This document shows, piece after piece, positions 1-11,755 of a DNA stretch of 64,000 nucleotides (position 1 is the first letter of the stretch; the number at the start of each line of letters is the position of its first letter). Where the stretch lies: the NCBI GenBank assembly GCA_035578155.1, contig JAPWDM010000005.1, positions 27,133,608 through 27,197,607 on the forward strand, read 5' to 3'. The position numbers and the translations under genes are program-made. The stretch is from Brachynemurus nebulosus (Eukaryota; Arthropoda; Insecta; Neuroptera; Myrmeleontidae). The notes beneath the pieces are model-generated. The model was not told where the DNA came from, did not search any database, and saw only the letters and a list, made by a program, of their open reading frames with translations.

Positions 1-7
1 GTGTGTG

Positions 8-52
8 TATATATATATATATGTATGTATATATATATATATATATATATAT
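8..52. repeat. (TA)n microsatellite
   Basis: Almost pure TA dinucleotides with two TG interruptions near position 22. It directly precedes a dispersed repeat copy. Confidence 0.95.
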
Positions 53-160
53 TTCCGGTTTCTAGGGACCTCAAAACAAATTTCTGCCATAGTCCCGGGC
101 TCAAGTCGCGTCATGACAGTGACTATAATAGCTAAATTCCATTCTGGAAATTCGCTAAAA
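53..160 (+). repeat. Dispersed repeat, copy 1 (CCCGGGCTCAAGTCGCGTCA family)
   Basis: This block runs from TTTCCGGTTTCTAGGGACC through CCCGGGCTCAAGTCGCGTCA to a GGAAATTCGCTAAAA tail. It recurs with few changes near 16540, 17072-17200, 57890-57990, and inverted near 20640 and 38560. I do not recognise the family and see no intact reading frame in it. Confidence 0.8.
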
Positions 161-1386
161 AAATAAACGTACAAAACTACAATATTAATCAAAAGTATAG
201 AAATCAAACACAGTGTTGTCAGAATAGTTTTTACGAGAACTGTCGAATGGCGGCGTGCGAGTAGCCCAAAACTAGCGTAAGGCGGCCAACTTTTTGAAAA
301 ATATTTTTTCAAAAATACAGTTAACAATCAAGAAAAAGAAAAATTTATGAAAAAAAAACGTAACCTTTAAATTAAAAATTGAATTTTAATTCAAAATTCA
401 CAATAACCCAAACTAGGTTATTAGCAACGAACAGTAATTCAACTGTCTAATTTTACCCTAATATCAACATGAAATTTCAAAGGAATTTTTTTGTTCCAAA
501 ATCTGCCGAATTTTGTTGATTTCAAATGATTTTTAACAAAGCACATATATGTATTTCTCACATAGGTATACTTCTCTATCTGTTTCAAAATGTTTTAAAA
601 ATTAACGTGTAGAACTCCGGAATTTGTATATTTAAATGTCCAAATAAATATAAATGCGTATTTGTTAATTAAAAATCTATTAGCTAATATAATTTACTAT
701 TAATTAACAAGTCAAATGTCATATCCATAATTAAAATTAATGCAATCAATTCCAAATAACATAACCATATTTTTCGAATTTCTTTTTTTTGTAATGTTTT
801 TAATAATTTAAAAACAAAATTAGTTAAAGTTCCGTTTACACCATAAAATTCGCTTGATTAAAAAATTGTACTTCATCTTCGATAACTATTACTCTTCTTA
901 TTGTACTTTCCCTCTTTCTTTAATTGTTTACAAAACATAAGCAGATTAAAGGAGAAAACTTAATCCAGTACAATAAAATACAATCATTCAAATCTCTCTC
1001 TTTTAACTGTATCTATATACATTGTATAGAAAGTGAACGAGAATCTAATAAAGGTTGTAGAATAAGTCTAAATAAATGTCATTTCATTTCTGATCGTAAC
1101 TGACCCTTTCAAGCAAAATCAAAAATTATCAAAGCTACATCATAAATCGCTAGTAAGCCATGTGAATAGGCTTTATCTAAAAAAAAAAAAATTACCTCTG
1201 ATAATGTGTATTTACAGGGGAACTAAGTGGCCTAACAGTTGAGACGCAAATCACCTAAATTCAAATCACTTTCATAAAGCTCAATTTGCAAAAAAAGGAA
1301 GTTTTGAATACAATGACGTCATCGAGATTGCTACAATTTTTTGAAAAACTGTAAACCGTTTTAAATAAAACAATAGAAACCGGAAA

Positions 1387-1388
<2 letters not shown>
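161..1388. other. AT-rich non-coding stretch
   Basis: I see no gene here. Positions about 1200-1345 carry a diverged copy of the repeat that contains a TGACGTCA palindrome (better copies at 44935-45370 and 53325-53960). Confidence 0.6.

Positions 1389-1434
<46 letters not shown>
1389..1434. repeat. (TA)n microsatellite
   Basis: Pure AT/TA alternation abutting the left end of the long palindrome. It is mirrored by a second tract on the other side, so the palindromic element probably inserted into a TA tract or the tract expanded after insertion. Confidence 0.95.
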
Positions 1435-1438
<4 letters not shown>

Positions 1439-2051
1439 AAAAAAACCACATATTTTTCTTTTTTTTGTCTCATAGGAAAATAACTTAATTTAGCTCGATT
1501 TAAGAATGCTCACCAAAAATTAGCTCGATAAAAAATTTTTTAAGAGTCGCTCAAAACTTTTTAAAATTTGAAAATTGGTCCAAAATCGATTTTTGTTTTT
1601 TATCAAACTTTTTTTCTCATCCCTGCATATGTTTGTACATTGAATAATAAAAAATTCCTCCAAAATTTTAACTCAACAGATTGATAATAAAAGTCCGTTC
1701 AGGATTTTAAAGTCAAAATATTTAATATTTTTTAGGGTCGCTAAAAAATATTAAATATTTTGACTTGAAAAATTTTCAGAACTCTTGAACGACCTTTTAT
1801 TATGAATTTTTTGAGTTAAAATTTGGAGGAATTTTTTATTATTCAATGTGTAAACATATGCAGGGATGAGAAAAAAAATTTGATGAAAAACAAAAATCGA
1901 TTTTTGGCCCATTTTCAAATTTTAAAAAGGTTTGAGCGACCCTTAAAAAATTTTTTATCGAGCTAATTTTTGGTGAGCATTCTTAAAACGAACTAAATTA
2001 ACTTTTTTTCCTATGAGACAAAAAAAAGAAAAATATATGGTTTTTTTGCGC
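1435..2051. mobile_element. Long fold-back element (palindromic MITE)
   Basis: The two arms, about 300 bp each, are near-perfect inverted copies (1435-1734 and 1742-2051) around a 7-base spacer GGGTCGC. The ends read GCGCAAAAAAACC and its complement. The right end continues with CACCCTAA, which the left end lacks. There is no coding capacity. Both sides are flanked by long (TA)n tracts, suggesting TA targeting. A transcript would form a roughly 300-bp double-stranded hairpin. The superfamily is not determined. Confidence 0.9.
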
Positions 2052-2055
2052 CACC

Positions 2056-2058
<3 letters not shown>

Positions 2059-2124
<66 letters not shown>

Positions 2125-2130
2125 TATATA
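2059..2130. repeat. (TA)n microsatellite
   Basis: TA alternation with one AA interruption, flanking the right side of the palindrome. Confidence 0.95.
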
Positions 2131-4309
2131 GATTTTCGAAATCATTCCTTTCATTTTTTCCAAAATTAATAATATAGGACCATAATGGAAAAGAAATTTT
2201 ATAGCAAAAATGAAAAATTAAGAAAAAAATATTGTGCTTGCAAATGTTTGATCATGCAAAAAAATAATTATACAGCTGAGAGGAAAAATTTATGAATATC
2301 CTTCGAAAGGATGCTATTTTCAGTTTTAATTTCCTACGCAAGTGAAAAACAAAATTTTATTTTCCAATATGTAGCATCCTTCCTTTACAAAAAAAAAAAA
2401 AAAAAAAAAACAATTTCAAACATTCTTATAAAAATAATTTTGAACTTTAATATCAAAAAATTACATTCTGTCAAACTAAAAATTATTTTTAAAAAAAAAA
2501 TATTAAATGTCTATTACATCATGAATTTCACACAGACTATTACAAAATTTTACGACTCATTGTAATAAGATAATTTATTTTTATATTTATTAAATTACGC
2601 CATTTAAACCACCAATTTTCATAAAATTTGATATTATTTTTATAGACTGAACACTGAAAGTTAGCCACAAAATAAAATTTCTATTCATGCAACGGACCAA
2701 CTTTGAGAATTGCAACTAGAGGAACTTAGGTAAATATCCAAATTTGAAATATCAATAAAAAATAATTATCAAAATTTATTGATATACAATGATAGCTATT
2801 ACGCGTTCAAAAATAAAAGGAAAAATAGGGTAATTTAACCAAAATAAAGTACAAATTCAGTACAAGCTCTCGATAATGTTATTTCCCTGCGTCTCACCAC
2901 AGGGTCATAAATCTGAGTAATGTCGTAAGCAAGGAACCAAACTAGTATGTGTATTGCGTATTAAACTGTTCCCCCTGTCGCCAATGAGTGACGTAGCACA
3001 GCACACATACAACCAAAACACATGATTAGTATGATATGTGTGCTATGTACATCACCACACGTCACACTCTATGTGAAGTGGGTGGGGTATTGAGTGGTAT
3101 ACGCATGCGTACGTATATATGCCATATATGTATTATATTATTGCAAGTGGTTCATCAACAATACTAACAATATGATGTGTGTCTTGGGAGAGCAGTTCAA
3201 CGACTAATGGACTTAAACGATATCTGACACACTCTGGACACACTGCTAGCTACAGTTTTTTACACATACGCTGAGGACTTAGTCGTAAGGGAAACAACTC
3301 TTGAAACTCAATTCAAATATGAATAAATCAAATCCTACACAAAAATTAAATAATTTTTTTTTTTTTTAGTCGCTGCCATTATTTAAAACGAATATGACTC
3401 CCCTATTGGATAAATGAAGACTGGATTCCAAAAACAGGTTGTGCCAAAAAAAAAATTTAGCATGCTGTCTAACTTGTTAAAAATGACACTCAGATTCCTT
3501 TTTCGGGTTTAACTCAATTTTTTTTTTTTTTTGTTTTGGCTTTTAACCTGTTTCTGAAGTCCAGTCTTCAAATTTAACTTTACTGAGAGCTCCTACTATA
3601 GAAATTTTTCGCCCTGTTGTTGCGTAATCATCCTTCTTGGAACTGGTAAGTGGAAGAAAACAAGCATAGGTTAAATCAAAAATGAAACAAAAGATTTTAT
3701 TTAAATAAAATATTACAAAAATGGCCTTCATTTATATTATTTTACATATCACATAAATTTTATTATTTTTTACAAAGTATATTTTATATTGTGTACAGCT
3801 AGGTATATAGGTAATAATAACAAATAATTGAAAAAAGATGCAAGCCACTATATTAATTCATGTAACAGGGACTTTATAAAAAAAAAATAACTTTACATAG
3901 TGTTGTATACAACTGATTATTAAATAATAATTACGAAATTCACATACATAATCAACCAATAACAAATGACAAAGTACATCGTACGACACATAAACAAGGA
4001 CCAACCTAGAAGGAAACTTAGTGCTTTGTCGCTAGGAGGCCCTACTCCTCTAAATTGCTTACCTTAAGCCGTTTGCACACGAAACAGATCGTCATATATA
4101 CGTACTAAATTCGTCATTTTTGTACGCTTGAAGATCTAGAAGGCTACCTATTCTTGAAATATGTTATGATGTGTTATGATATGTCATTATTAGTTTGAAA
4201 ACAAATAGAAAAAATGTATTTTTGTAAGTTGGTAAGTATGCAGAACTGTGACGATGCTGCTCTGGTCGGCGGAATTTATTACTAATAAATGAATGGTTAT
4301 TCTTTATTG
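2131..4309. other. Non-coding stretch
   Basis: AT-rich with several poly(A) and poly(T) runs (for example 2390-2410 and 3356-3368). The part at 2980-3300 is less AT-rich and full of short CACA/TATG words. I see no supported gene, RNA or defined element. Confidence 0.5.
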
Positions 4310-4465
4310 CAATGGTTCTCCAACTTTTTACTCCGCGACCCCCCTTTGCACTTAAAAAATTCAAAGGACCCTCCAAAATATGTAAAAATGGGTGTGTAAT
4401 TTGTAATCAATTGTTTCTGCGACCCCCTCAAGTAGATTTTGCGAACCCCACTTTGAAAACCACTG
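4310..4465. mobile_element. Short hAT-type MITE
   Basis: The ends are CAATGGTTCTCCAAC and (complement) CAGTGGTTTTCAAAG. The flanks CTTTATTG (4302-4309) and CTTTATGG (4466-4473) agree at 7 of 8 positions, as expected for a hAT 8-bp target duplication. The element is 156 bp and non-coding. Confidence 0.75.
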
Positions 4466-6174
4466 CTTTATGGTACTAATAATTTAGTTTTCGTTTATTT
4501 TAAAACGGAAATCAAAACACGTTCCCCACGAGCCTAAAAATTTATAAGTAATAGTTGCGAACATAATACTTTTTTCTTAACTTTTCATTCTTGCTATCAA
4601 AATGCCAAAATTTCTTTTCGAAATATAACTGATTCGACAAAATTTTTTTTTCTAGGGACTTTACATGCTTTATTTTGGTAAAAATGGAAAGTATAACTTC
4701 AACAATCTAGAAGTCCCGATCAATTTCATTCTATTATAACTTACTGACGTCATCAAAATAAAATTTTTTTTTCCCCGAATTAGGTTTTACGGATGGGACT
4801 TGAATTAGGGTAAATAGTCGAATTAGAGTAATATGAGTGTGAATTCGCACCATATTCAAATCTATCAATTTCATTTTCTGTTGATTCTCATTTATATGTC
4901 TCGTAATGTACTCCGACATAATATGTAATAATTTTACAGAAAAAAAATTCACAAACTAGTTCACAGATATTATAGAAAGAGATAACACAATCGAATTAAA
5001 TCTATCGTTCTCTGTTTAATGAATGTAAAAATCCATACGATGAATATTTTAAAAACGAAATATTACATTCAGATTTTGGATCGTGGGATCAATGAACGAC
5101 CAATACATAATCATAATTACCCATACACTCTACGACAAAAATATTCACCCATTACAAAAAGAAATAATTTAACAATATAAAATTTCATAAATGTGTGAAT
5201 ATTTTTGTCAACTCCTGTAGTATGTGATTGGCAAAAAACATGCAATTTATTTAAAGTTTTCACGAAACAAATCATGCACATTTGGTGAACAACAACAGCA
5301 ACAACGTTATAGATTTCATCTTGTCATTCACAATACGAAACATTTTCTCTTTTTATGCAACGCAACGAGCGAATCAACGAGGATCAAGTGGCACAAACAG
5401 ACAGACAGAAGTTGCATCAACAGTGCAAAATGCATGCCAACCAATCAAAATCAATTATACAAAACTGAAATTGATCTAATTCACGCTTTCATTGAAAAAA
5501 CGTAGTGAAAAAATTTTGGTTTCGTAGTCAGCCGTTCATGTTCTTGTCAAATGCCAATTAAAATAATTTCAGCGCGTAAAATATTTAACATTTTAAAAAG
5601 AAAGTATATAAATATAGTATATTATACACCAAGGGAGTAAAGTGTGTTGTCAGACGGCCTTTAAAGGTCCGAGAACAACAATTCACACGATGGATCAAAA
5701 GGAACATTTTAGTCTAGTAGCATAAATACGTAGCATTTCTCATCCCGTTTTTATTTTTCGAAATCTGCTGAGAGGTCGGGTGCTGAGTAATTGCTAAAAG
5801 ACAGATATATCGCAATTTATGAATAATAACCATAAAACCCCACCAGAAAAGACCATTCCGTTCAAAGGTTGCAAAGAATGAAAGTTTATTTTAGCGATAG
5901 ACGAGTGCATTTTTAAGGAAAGTTGTCGGGAATAAAGTTGTTGCAAGTTAAAATTGCTATAAATCATATAAGGGGATCTTCCTCCCGGTTCTTCCCAGGG
6001 GGAATATTTCAAGTCACCCCCGTACACTATGACGCCATTTTGAAAATATCCCATGCCTCCTACCTTGTGTCCCAAATTTCAAAAAATTTTCAATGGTCAT
6101 AAGAAAGATCTTTCTTATTTATAAGTACAAGTATTTACAAGAAACATCACTCTTATCTATAAAAATCTTAAGTA
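4466..6174. other. Non-coding stretch with repeat fragments
   Basis: Positions 4580-4900 look like an inverted, diverged copy of the TGACGTCA-containing repeat. Positions about 5625-5700 start with TACACCAAGGGAGTAAAGTG, a block that recurs at about 28590. I see no supported gene. Confidence 0.5.
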
Positions 6175-6230
6175 CAGCTGATTCTTTTTTTATACGGTGG
6201 ATAGGGATCGCATAAAAAAAGGTTCAGCTG
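6175..6230. mobile_element. 56-bp solo-ends derivative of the ATGCGG MITE family
   Basis: This carries only the two ends of the family described at 8146-8694: CAGCTGATTCTTTTTTTATA, a GGTGGATAGGGATCGC centre, then AAAAAAAGGTTCAGCTG. It is flanked by TA on each side (6173-6174 and 6231-6232). It looks like an internally deleted copy that kept both termini, and it folds into a hairpin. Confidence 0.8.
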
Positions 6231-6245
6231 TATAATAATCAGTAT

Positions 6246-6812
6246 TAGGGATGATCGATATTCATCGATGGTAGAAAAACATCGATGTTTAGCGGGAAAA
6301 CATCGATGTTAAAACATCGATGTTATGTCCTCGATAACATCGACACATCGATGTTACGAGAATAATATCAAAACATCGATATTATGATAAGCTATCCAGT
6401 ATTTAAAAAGTCCTGACTGATTAAAACAAGATACATTACTTTTATGGCAAGTTCTAGGATCCACTTATCTAAACTTGAAAAAAATTGCCATTAAATATTT
6501 GTGTTGCACAGCAACTTCAACAGCTTCAGAGAGACTTTTTTCAAAAGCTGGGCAGCATTTGTATCAACAAAGGAACAGATTAAAAGGGAAACTTCTAACA
6601 AAGTTACATTTTTTGCAAAGTGTACCAAATAAATACTGACAATGTTAATTTTTAATGATATATCGGTGTAATAGATTATAATGGTTGTTTACTTTGCTAC
6701 ATAAACATCGATGTTTTCGAACATCGATGTTTTTCTTTCGATATGTATATCGTATATCGATACTCTTGAATCGATGTTAACATCGATGTTTTTCTAATAT
6801 CGATCATCCCTA
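6246..6812 (+). mobile_element. hAT element with ACATCGATGT subterminal palindromes
   Basis: The ends TAGGGATGATCGATATT and its near-perfect inverse are flanked by a perfect 8-bp duplication ATCAGTAT (6238-6245 and 6813-6820). The palindrome ACATCGATGT occurs exactly seven times, four near the left end and three near the right. The centre carries a fragment of hAT transposase (6430-6639). The element is a deleted, non-autonomous copy. The subterminal palindromes are likely transposase-binding sites, by analogy with other hAT elements. Confidence 0.92.
6430..6639 (+). pseudogene. hAT transposase C-terminal dimerisation-domain fragment
   Basis: An open stretch without an ATG of its own runs from GAT at 6430 to a TGA at 6637-6639. 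It translates to about 69 residues including LLLWQVL, then IAIKYLC, TSTASERLFSKAG, QQRNRLKGK and LHFLQS. This order (a conserved Trp, then KYL.., ATS..SERLFS.AG, R.RL, L.FL) is the signature of the hAT-C dimerisation region that normally ends hAT transposases. The BED finger and the RNase-H catalytic core are missing, so it cannot be active. It sits inside the TIRs at 6246-6812 and explains that element's family. The reading frame is still open, which suggests a fairly recent deletion. Confidence 0.88.
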
Positions 6813-6820
6813 ATCAGTAT

Positions 6821-7857
6821 TTTAAGTTAATAGTTCATTGCCTAGAAACATTACCAGATTTTAATACAGTTTAATTTCATTTTTATAGTTCAACAATGGT
6901 ACTTCATTATACGTAGGTTTCGTGATTTTCGAATACTCGTACTTCAATTATACGTAGACTGGCACATTTTTTTGATGCTAGTTTTACTGATACGAATTTT
7001 TTCAACTGTACTCCCCCCCCTCAAAAAAAAAATATATCCATGTTAATCTAGTTTTGATAGGTATGTACATGTAAACAAAACCCTTTCATGTAATGTCCTA
7101 CTTGACACCTCTTTATCACACTTTCCAATTCCAATTTCCCAATTTCGGATTTTGTTTCCCATAATAATAAAAATATTTCTGAAATTTTTTTAATCAGATA
7201 TAGATGTAGACAAGTAACTTCTACTAGTATATTATACTTCAATACGTAAAGTACGGAAGTCTAAAAATACTGACAGAATTTGTGTTTCTGAAGCCCTGGC
7301 TTTGTTAAAATTTTATTCCCATATAAATAAACAGTTAGGTGCATATAAGTTCATACATGTATTTTTTTTACATTATGCGTTCAGTGCATCTTTAAACGTA
7401 ATTTGCATACATACGGCAGACTCCTGACGCCATTGTTTGTCTTTCAAATGAATTGTGCATCTATTTGTGAAGAATATCAAATACTATTTTGTACTATACT
7501 ATTGTATTACACGATAGTAAGAATATAATAATATACAAGATATTTGAAGAGTACAAAAAAAAAACTTGAGAACCAACTTCTGTAATAATTTTGTTTTATT
7601 CTTTAAAACGCAATTCTACTAACATGACTATAAAAACTGAAAATCGCAAAAACTGGGGTTATCATAATATGTTTTTCCCTGTACCCTCCATTTGTATTTT
7701 AAATAATTATTATTGTAACGTGTTGCTTTTTACTCGAGTACTGCATGTAAAGAATTTAAAATTAATTTTAAAAATTTTTGGAATGCGTATTTTGGTTCAT
7801 ATTAAACTCGCTATTTGTTTGTTTTTAATTTGTTGTTATGTTTCTGATATTAGAGTG
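6821..7857. other. Non-coding stretch
   Basis: Contains a short repeated phrase TTATACGTAG at about 6907 and 6948 and a C8 run at 7012. I see no supported gene. An apparent 144-codon open frame beginning at 7591 runs across the inserted element at 7866 and is therefore accidental. Confidence 0.5.
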
Positions 7858-7865
7858 TCCTCAAC

Positions 7866-8116
7866 CAAACGCGCTTACAAGGGGGTTCAAGGGGTTCATG
7901 ACCCCTCCCCCCGAGAATTAAAAATATACACTAGATATTATTTAATTTTAAAGACCATATCGGTAAAAATTCACCAGTTGATGTTTTCTTTTTTTTGGGT
8001 CGTCAACGGTATAGAAGAGGTTTAATTTATTGTTAATTTTTTGTCTTAGAAATTTTTTTAGTCCTATTATTTTCCGCGTGACCCCCCTTCGAGACGCTCG
8101 GCTGTATACGCCCCTG
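7866..8116. mobile_element. hAT-type MITE (CAGGGGCG ends)
   Basis: The right end read inward is CAGGGGCGTATACAGCC, and the left end is CAAACGCGCTTACAAGG. A perfect 8-bp duplication TCCTCAAC flanks it (7858-7865 and 8117-8124). It is 251 bp and non-coding. Confidence 0.8.
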
Positions 8117-8145
8117 TCCTCAACAATCCTGATACCAAAAACATA

Positions 8146-8694
8146 CAGCTGAACTCTTTTTTATGCGGTCCTTTTTTATGCGATTTTTCTTTTGTGCGAT
8201 TTTTTTTATGCGGTTTGTAAAAAATGACCATTAAAATGCATAATGTGAATCAAAATCACGAGACAGTAAGAAACTTAAACAATTGTTATAATAACTTTCT
8301 TTGATAAAAATACTTTTTAACGGCTTTTAAGCATTTAATCAATACATTGCATAAGAACATAAGTTATTGTATCATTTAATTTTGTTAAAGATGTATTTTT
8401 CAAAATTTTCATAATATTATAAAATTGAAATAAAATGTTTCTACGTGTAAATTAATGCATTATCTTGTTTATAGAAGCAACTTCTAAGGAAATTTCTTAG
8501 TTTTAAGCATTTTGAGTGATGTTTTTTCGATGAAACTTTTTTTATGCGGTCCCGACTAACCGCACAAAAAAGTTTTTTGAACAATCTGGATCGAACTATA
8601 CTTTTTATAGCTATTTATAATGTTTTTGTATATATTTTTTTGTGCGACTTTTTTTATGCGCCCCCTATCCAGCGCCCAAAGAAGAGTTTAGCTG
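8146..8694. mobile_element. TA-flanked MITE, ATGCGG family, copy A
   Basis: The ends are CAGCTGAACTCTTTTTTATG and (complement) CAGCTAAACTCTTCTTTG, with TA on each side (8144-8145, 8695-8696). Inside are repeated TTTTATGCGG and TGTGCGATTT words in both orientations. Other copies: 6175, 47459, 49725, 59508, 61610. The CAGTTGAAC-like start and TA target suggest a pogo/Tigger-type origin, but no transposase is present. Confidence 0.88.
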
Positions 8695-8910
8695 TAGTAG
8701 CTAATACGATTTCACAGGTATATAGCTAATACGTATATCTTTATTGATGAGTTGTAAACAAAATAATGATGAAATACACTTTTAAATAAATCGTTTTCAA
8801 ATTGTGTGGAGCCTTTTGTTTATATATATATGTAACTATTTGGCAAAATTTTTCAGTAAAAATAAATATTCTTATAATCAATCATTGCATGAAAATTAGT
8901 ACTCTTACAA

Positions 8911-9055
8911 TTTAATAGATTTGACCGTTACTTAATCGTATTGTATATTTGCTATTAATAAATAAAACACTTTATTTTGCCAAAATACCACTTTTATTGT
9001 GTTAAACTCTTATAACACGTTTCGGTCAATATAACCATCATCAAACAAGACTTGT
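8911..9055 (-). mobile_element. Penelope-like element terminal fragment
   Basis: On the minus strand this reads TTTGATGATGGTTATATTGA, then CCGAAACGTGTTATAAGAG, then a tail ending in AATAAAGTGTTTTATTTA. The GATGATGG..GACCGAAACG arrangement is typical of Penelope-like terminal repeats, which can carry hammerhead ribozymes. Related pieces lie at 11242-11430 and about 30695-30760. No reverse transcriptase is present. Assignment is from motif resemblance only. Confidence 0.45.
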
Positions 9056-9808
9056 CAAGACTTCTCAACAAGTTCGATAGCAAAAACACGACAAAAAAAA
9101 TTTAGACATTTAAATTAAACACAGTTTTATTCTGTTGTAGATATTAAACTATTTTGCAACCCAAAAGTCCCAAGAGATCGACTCACTAATTTATTCCATT
9201 TTGTACAATTCACTGACCCAAACTTAAAAAACATTAAAATTTCATTTACGTAATCACAACTAATAATTTCCTAGTACATATTACTACTTACATATCATAC
9301 ATATTACCATAATACATATGTACATAATAATATATAGGTAACACATAATGTGTGTAATGAGCCCCGTACTGCCCCGAGAGTGTAGCCCAGTGTTAAATTG
9401 TTCACTTGCTCTGCTCTGTTGTTGTAATGTAATAATTTTTTTTTTCATTTATGATTTAAAATTCATTTTTTTTGCGCATAGCTCGATCGCTCAGTACATA
9501 TGTAAATGTATGAATGGGGTCAAAATATAATAAATGTGAAAACGGTACACGCGGTAAATTAAAAAAAAAATTGAACGGTATTTTTCGAAAAAAAAAATTA
9601 TTGAAAAAAAATCAGTTCATTATTTTTTATTAATTTTGCACGGAAATAATAATGTGTGTGTACATATTATCTACGTAACGTAACTGTGAGTACGATGAAT
9701 ATCAAAAATCCGGCAAGTGCGTGTCAGACACGCACTAAATCAGGATTTCGTAGTTTAATTTTTCATAATTCTCGGAATAAAATATTTTCTTTTATTTAAT
9801 ACTAGCTG
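9056..9808. other. Non-coding stretch
   Basis: AT-rich. Positions about 9712-9760 carry a GTGTCAGACACGCACTAAAT block that recurs in diverged form near 62345. I see no gene. Confidence 0.5.
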
Positions 9809-11241
9809 ACCCGCGCGAAATATACAGGGTGGGCCATTTTAATTTATGCATCTAAATATCTCGCCAGAGGCGCCACCTATCAAAAAATGACCTTTACAAA
9901 AGTTGTTAGTTACGAAGGGGGACATTAAATGGTGACTTTAAATTTGACCTTGACCTTCATTCTCAAGGTCATTTTGAGGTCAAGTCGTATTTTTCAAATG
10001 GAAAGACCTATTTTTTTATTTCGGATTCTGAAAAGTACAAGAAAAATGATAATCAAAACTTTGAAAATTTTTTATTATTTACTGTTAAATGTTAGCACTT
10101 AAAAAGAGAAATATTTTCCCCTAATAGTGTAATTAGAAATAAAACTACCTTAGTTTGGGTAGTTCTCCTTCATCAACTTAACCCTATCATTTACTAATTA
10201 CAACAGTAAATGTTTATAACGATTGTCCTAAAAATATAAAATAAGGCCCAATACTATAACCAATAACACGAATCTGTTAATACTTTGTAAATTAATTCCG
10301 TTGGAGATATTTAAATTGTAGAACAATGCCCTTCAATATATTATTATGAGCGCAAGCACAAAAGACCTCCAGAAACTGAGATGAGGGGAACAGAAATTGT
10401 ATTATTTCTATAGTTACCAACCAAACCAAGTAATTATGTTTTTATATGAGTGAGTGAGTAAACATTTATTTATTAATATGATAGAAAAAGATAAATGCAG
10501 ATGTAGGCAAAAAAGTTCTTTTTGGCTTACGCCCATAATACTATCAACTATTTTTTAAATCATTCGTCTCCTTACCCATTTGCAATCTTACCCACCTTTT
10601 CCCTATTTATACAAATCAAAATGTATATGAATTTATAATGCATAGTTCAATCGGTAATGTAAATACGTAATCTGTAATTTACATATGTAAGTGAGAATTA
10701 ATAAACATCATAGCTGAATTTTCAGTTTATATTGTCAGCATACAGCAGTACAAAAAATACTCTCACAAGTTGAGCATAATACAGATGTCTCTTCTATACC
10801 ACAATTTATTATCAATATTATCATTTTAAAATATGTACATATATATTACCAATATTACCACGAATATTGACAAATGATAAATAATATACATAATATCGTA
10901 TCCGAATAATAAAGTTCAATACTGAAAATAAATGTATGTCAATTTTTATGGTAACTATTGTTACTGATATAGATTTGTTCAATGTTAAACACCCACACCA
11001 GTCAAATAAGGGGATTAGTTTATTTGAGCTATCTACTTTAATAATTTTTTTTTAGGATTCTATACGTAAAACTATGTAACATAGAAATTTGAAATTTAAC
11101 ATAATGTTAGGTTTGGATGACGTGCACATTATATGTATATCGCCAGTCAACAATTTGGTAAAAAAATTTTTTAGGATTAAAATGGGCGATCAGTTTGCTC
11201 CAAACAAAAAAGAAGTTTGTGAGGTATCACTTAAGAGCTAT

Positions 11242-11430
11242 TTTTAGTTTTAATAGATTTGAACGTTACTTTATGGTATTCCATATTTGATATTAGTAAA
11301 TAAAAACACTTTACTTTGCAAAATACCACGTTACCTTTATTGAATATAGAAACTCTTATTGACCGAAACATGTCATAAGAGTTTCTATATTTAATAAAAG
11401 TGATATTTTGCAAAGTATTTTTATTTACTC
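11242..11430. mobile_element. Penelope-like end inserted as an inverted dimer
   Basis: Flanked by a 10-bp direct repeat TAAGAGCTAT (11232-11241 and 11431-11440). The insert folds on itself: AATATAGAAACTCTTAT and its inverse surround a short TGACCGAAACATGTC core, and the outer parts (AAATAAAAACACTTTACTTT and inverse) also pair. The sequence matches the terminal fragment at 8911-9055, so two opposed copies of one end appear to have been joined. Penelope-like elements often leave such rearranged ends. Confidence 0.6.
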
Positions 11431-11720
11431 TAAGAGCTATCTCCAAGGATTCAAAAAATATTTCTTTTATAATATTTGGTCTAGTGGTTTTAATGATATA
11501 GCTCAAAATTCGCAAAAATTGACCGTTTCCCCCTTCGATGTCCAAGGTTTCTAAAGATCAAATTTTGATTTTTGTAGGATTAGTAAATACTGATTCATAG
11601 ATTACAAGAACACTACGGTTTTTTTGACAGCGATAGTTGCTGGAAAAAATTTAAATAAAAATTTAAATAACAACGGAAAAATTTTAAAACTTATTCTTAT
11701 CTATTTAATAAATCTCTAAC

Positions 11721-11755
11721 ACTGACTGACTGACTGACTGACTGACTGACTGACA
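11721..11755. repeat. (ACTG)n tandem repeat
   Basis: About eight uninterrupted copies of GACT/ACTG leading into a dispersed repeat body. Confidence 0.95.

Noticed and set aside
7591..8025. 144-codon open frame, one of the longest in the window
   Set aside because: It crosses the boundary of the hAT insertion at 7866 and has no domain.
11721..11755. (ACTG)n tract considered as a CRISPR-like or regulatory array
   Set aside because: A simple 4-base tandem with no spacers.
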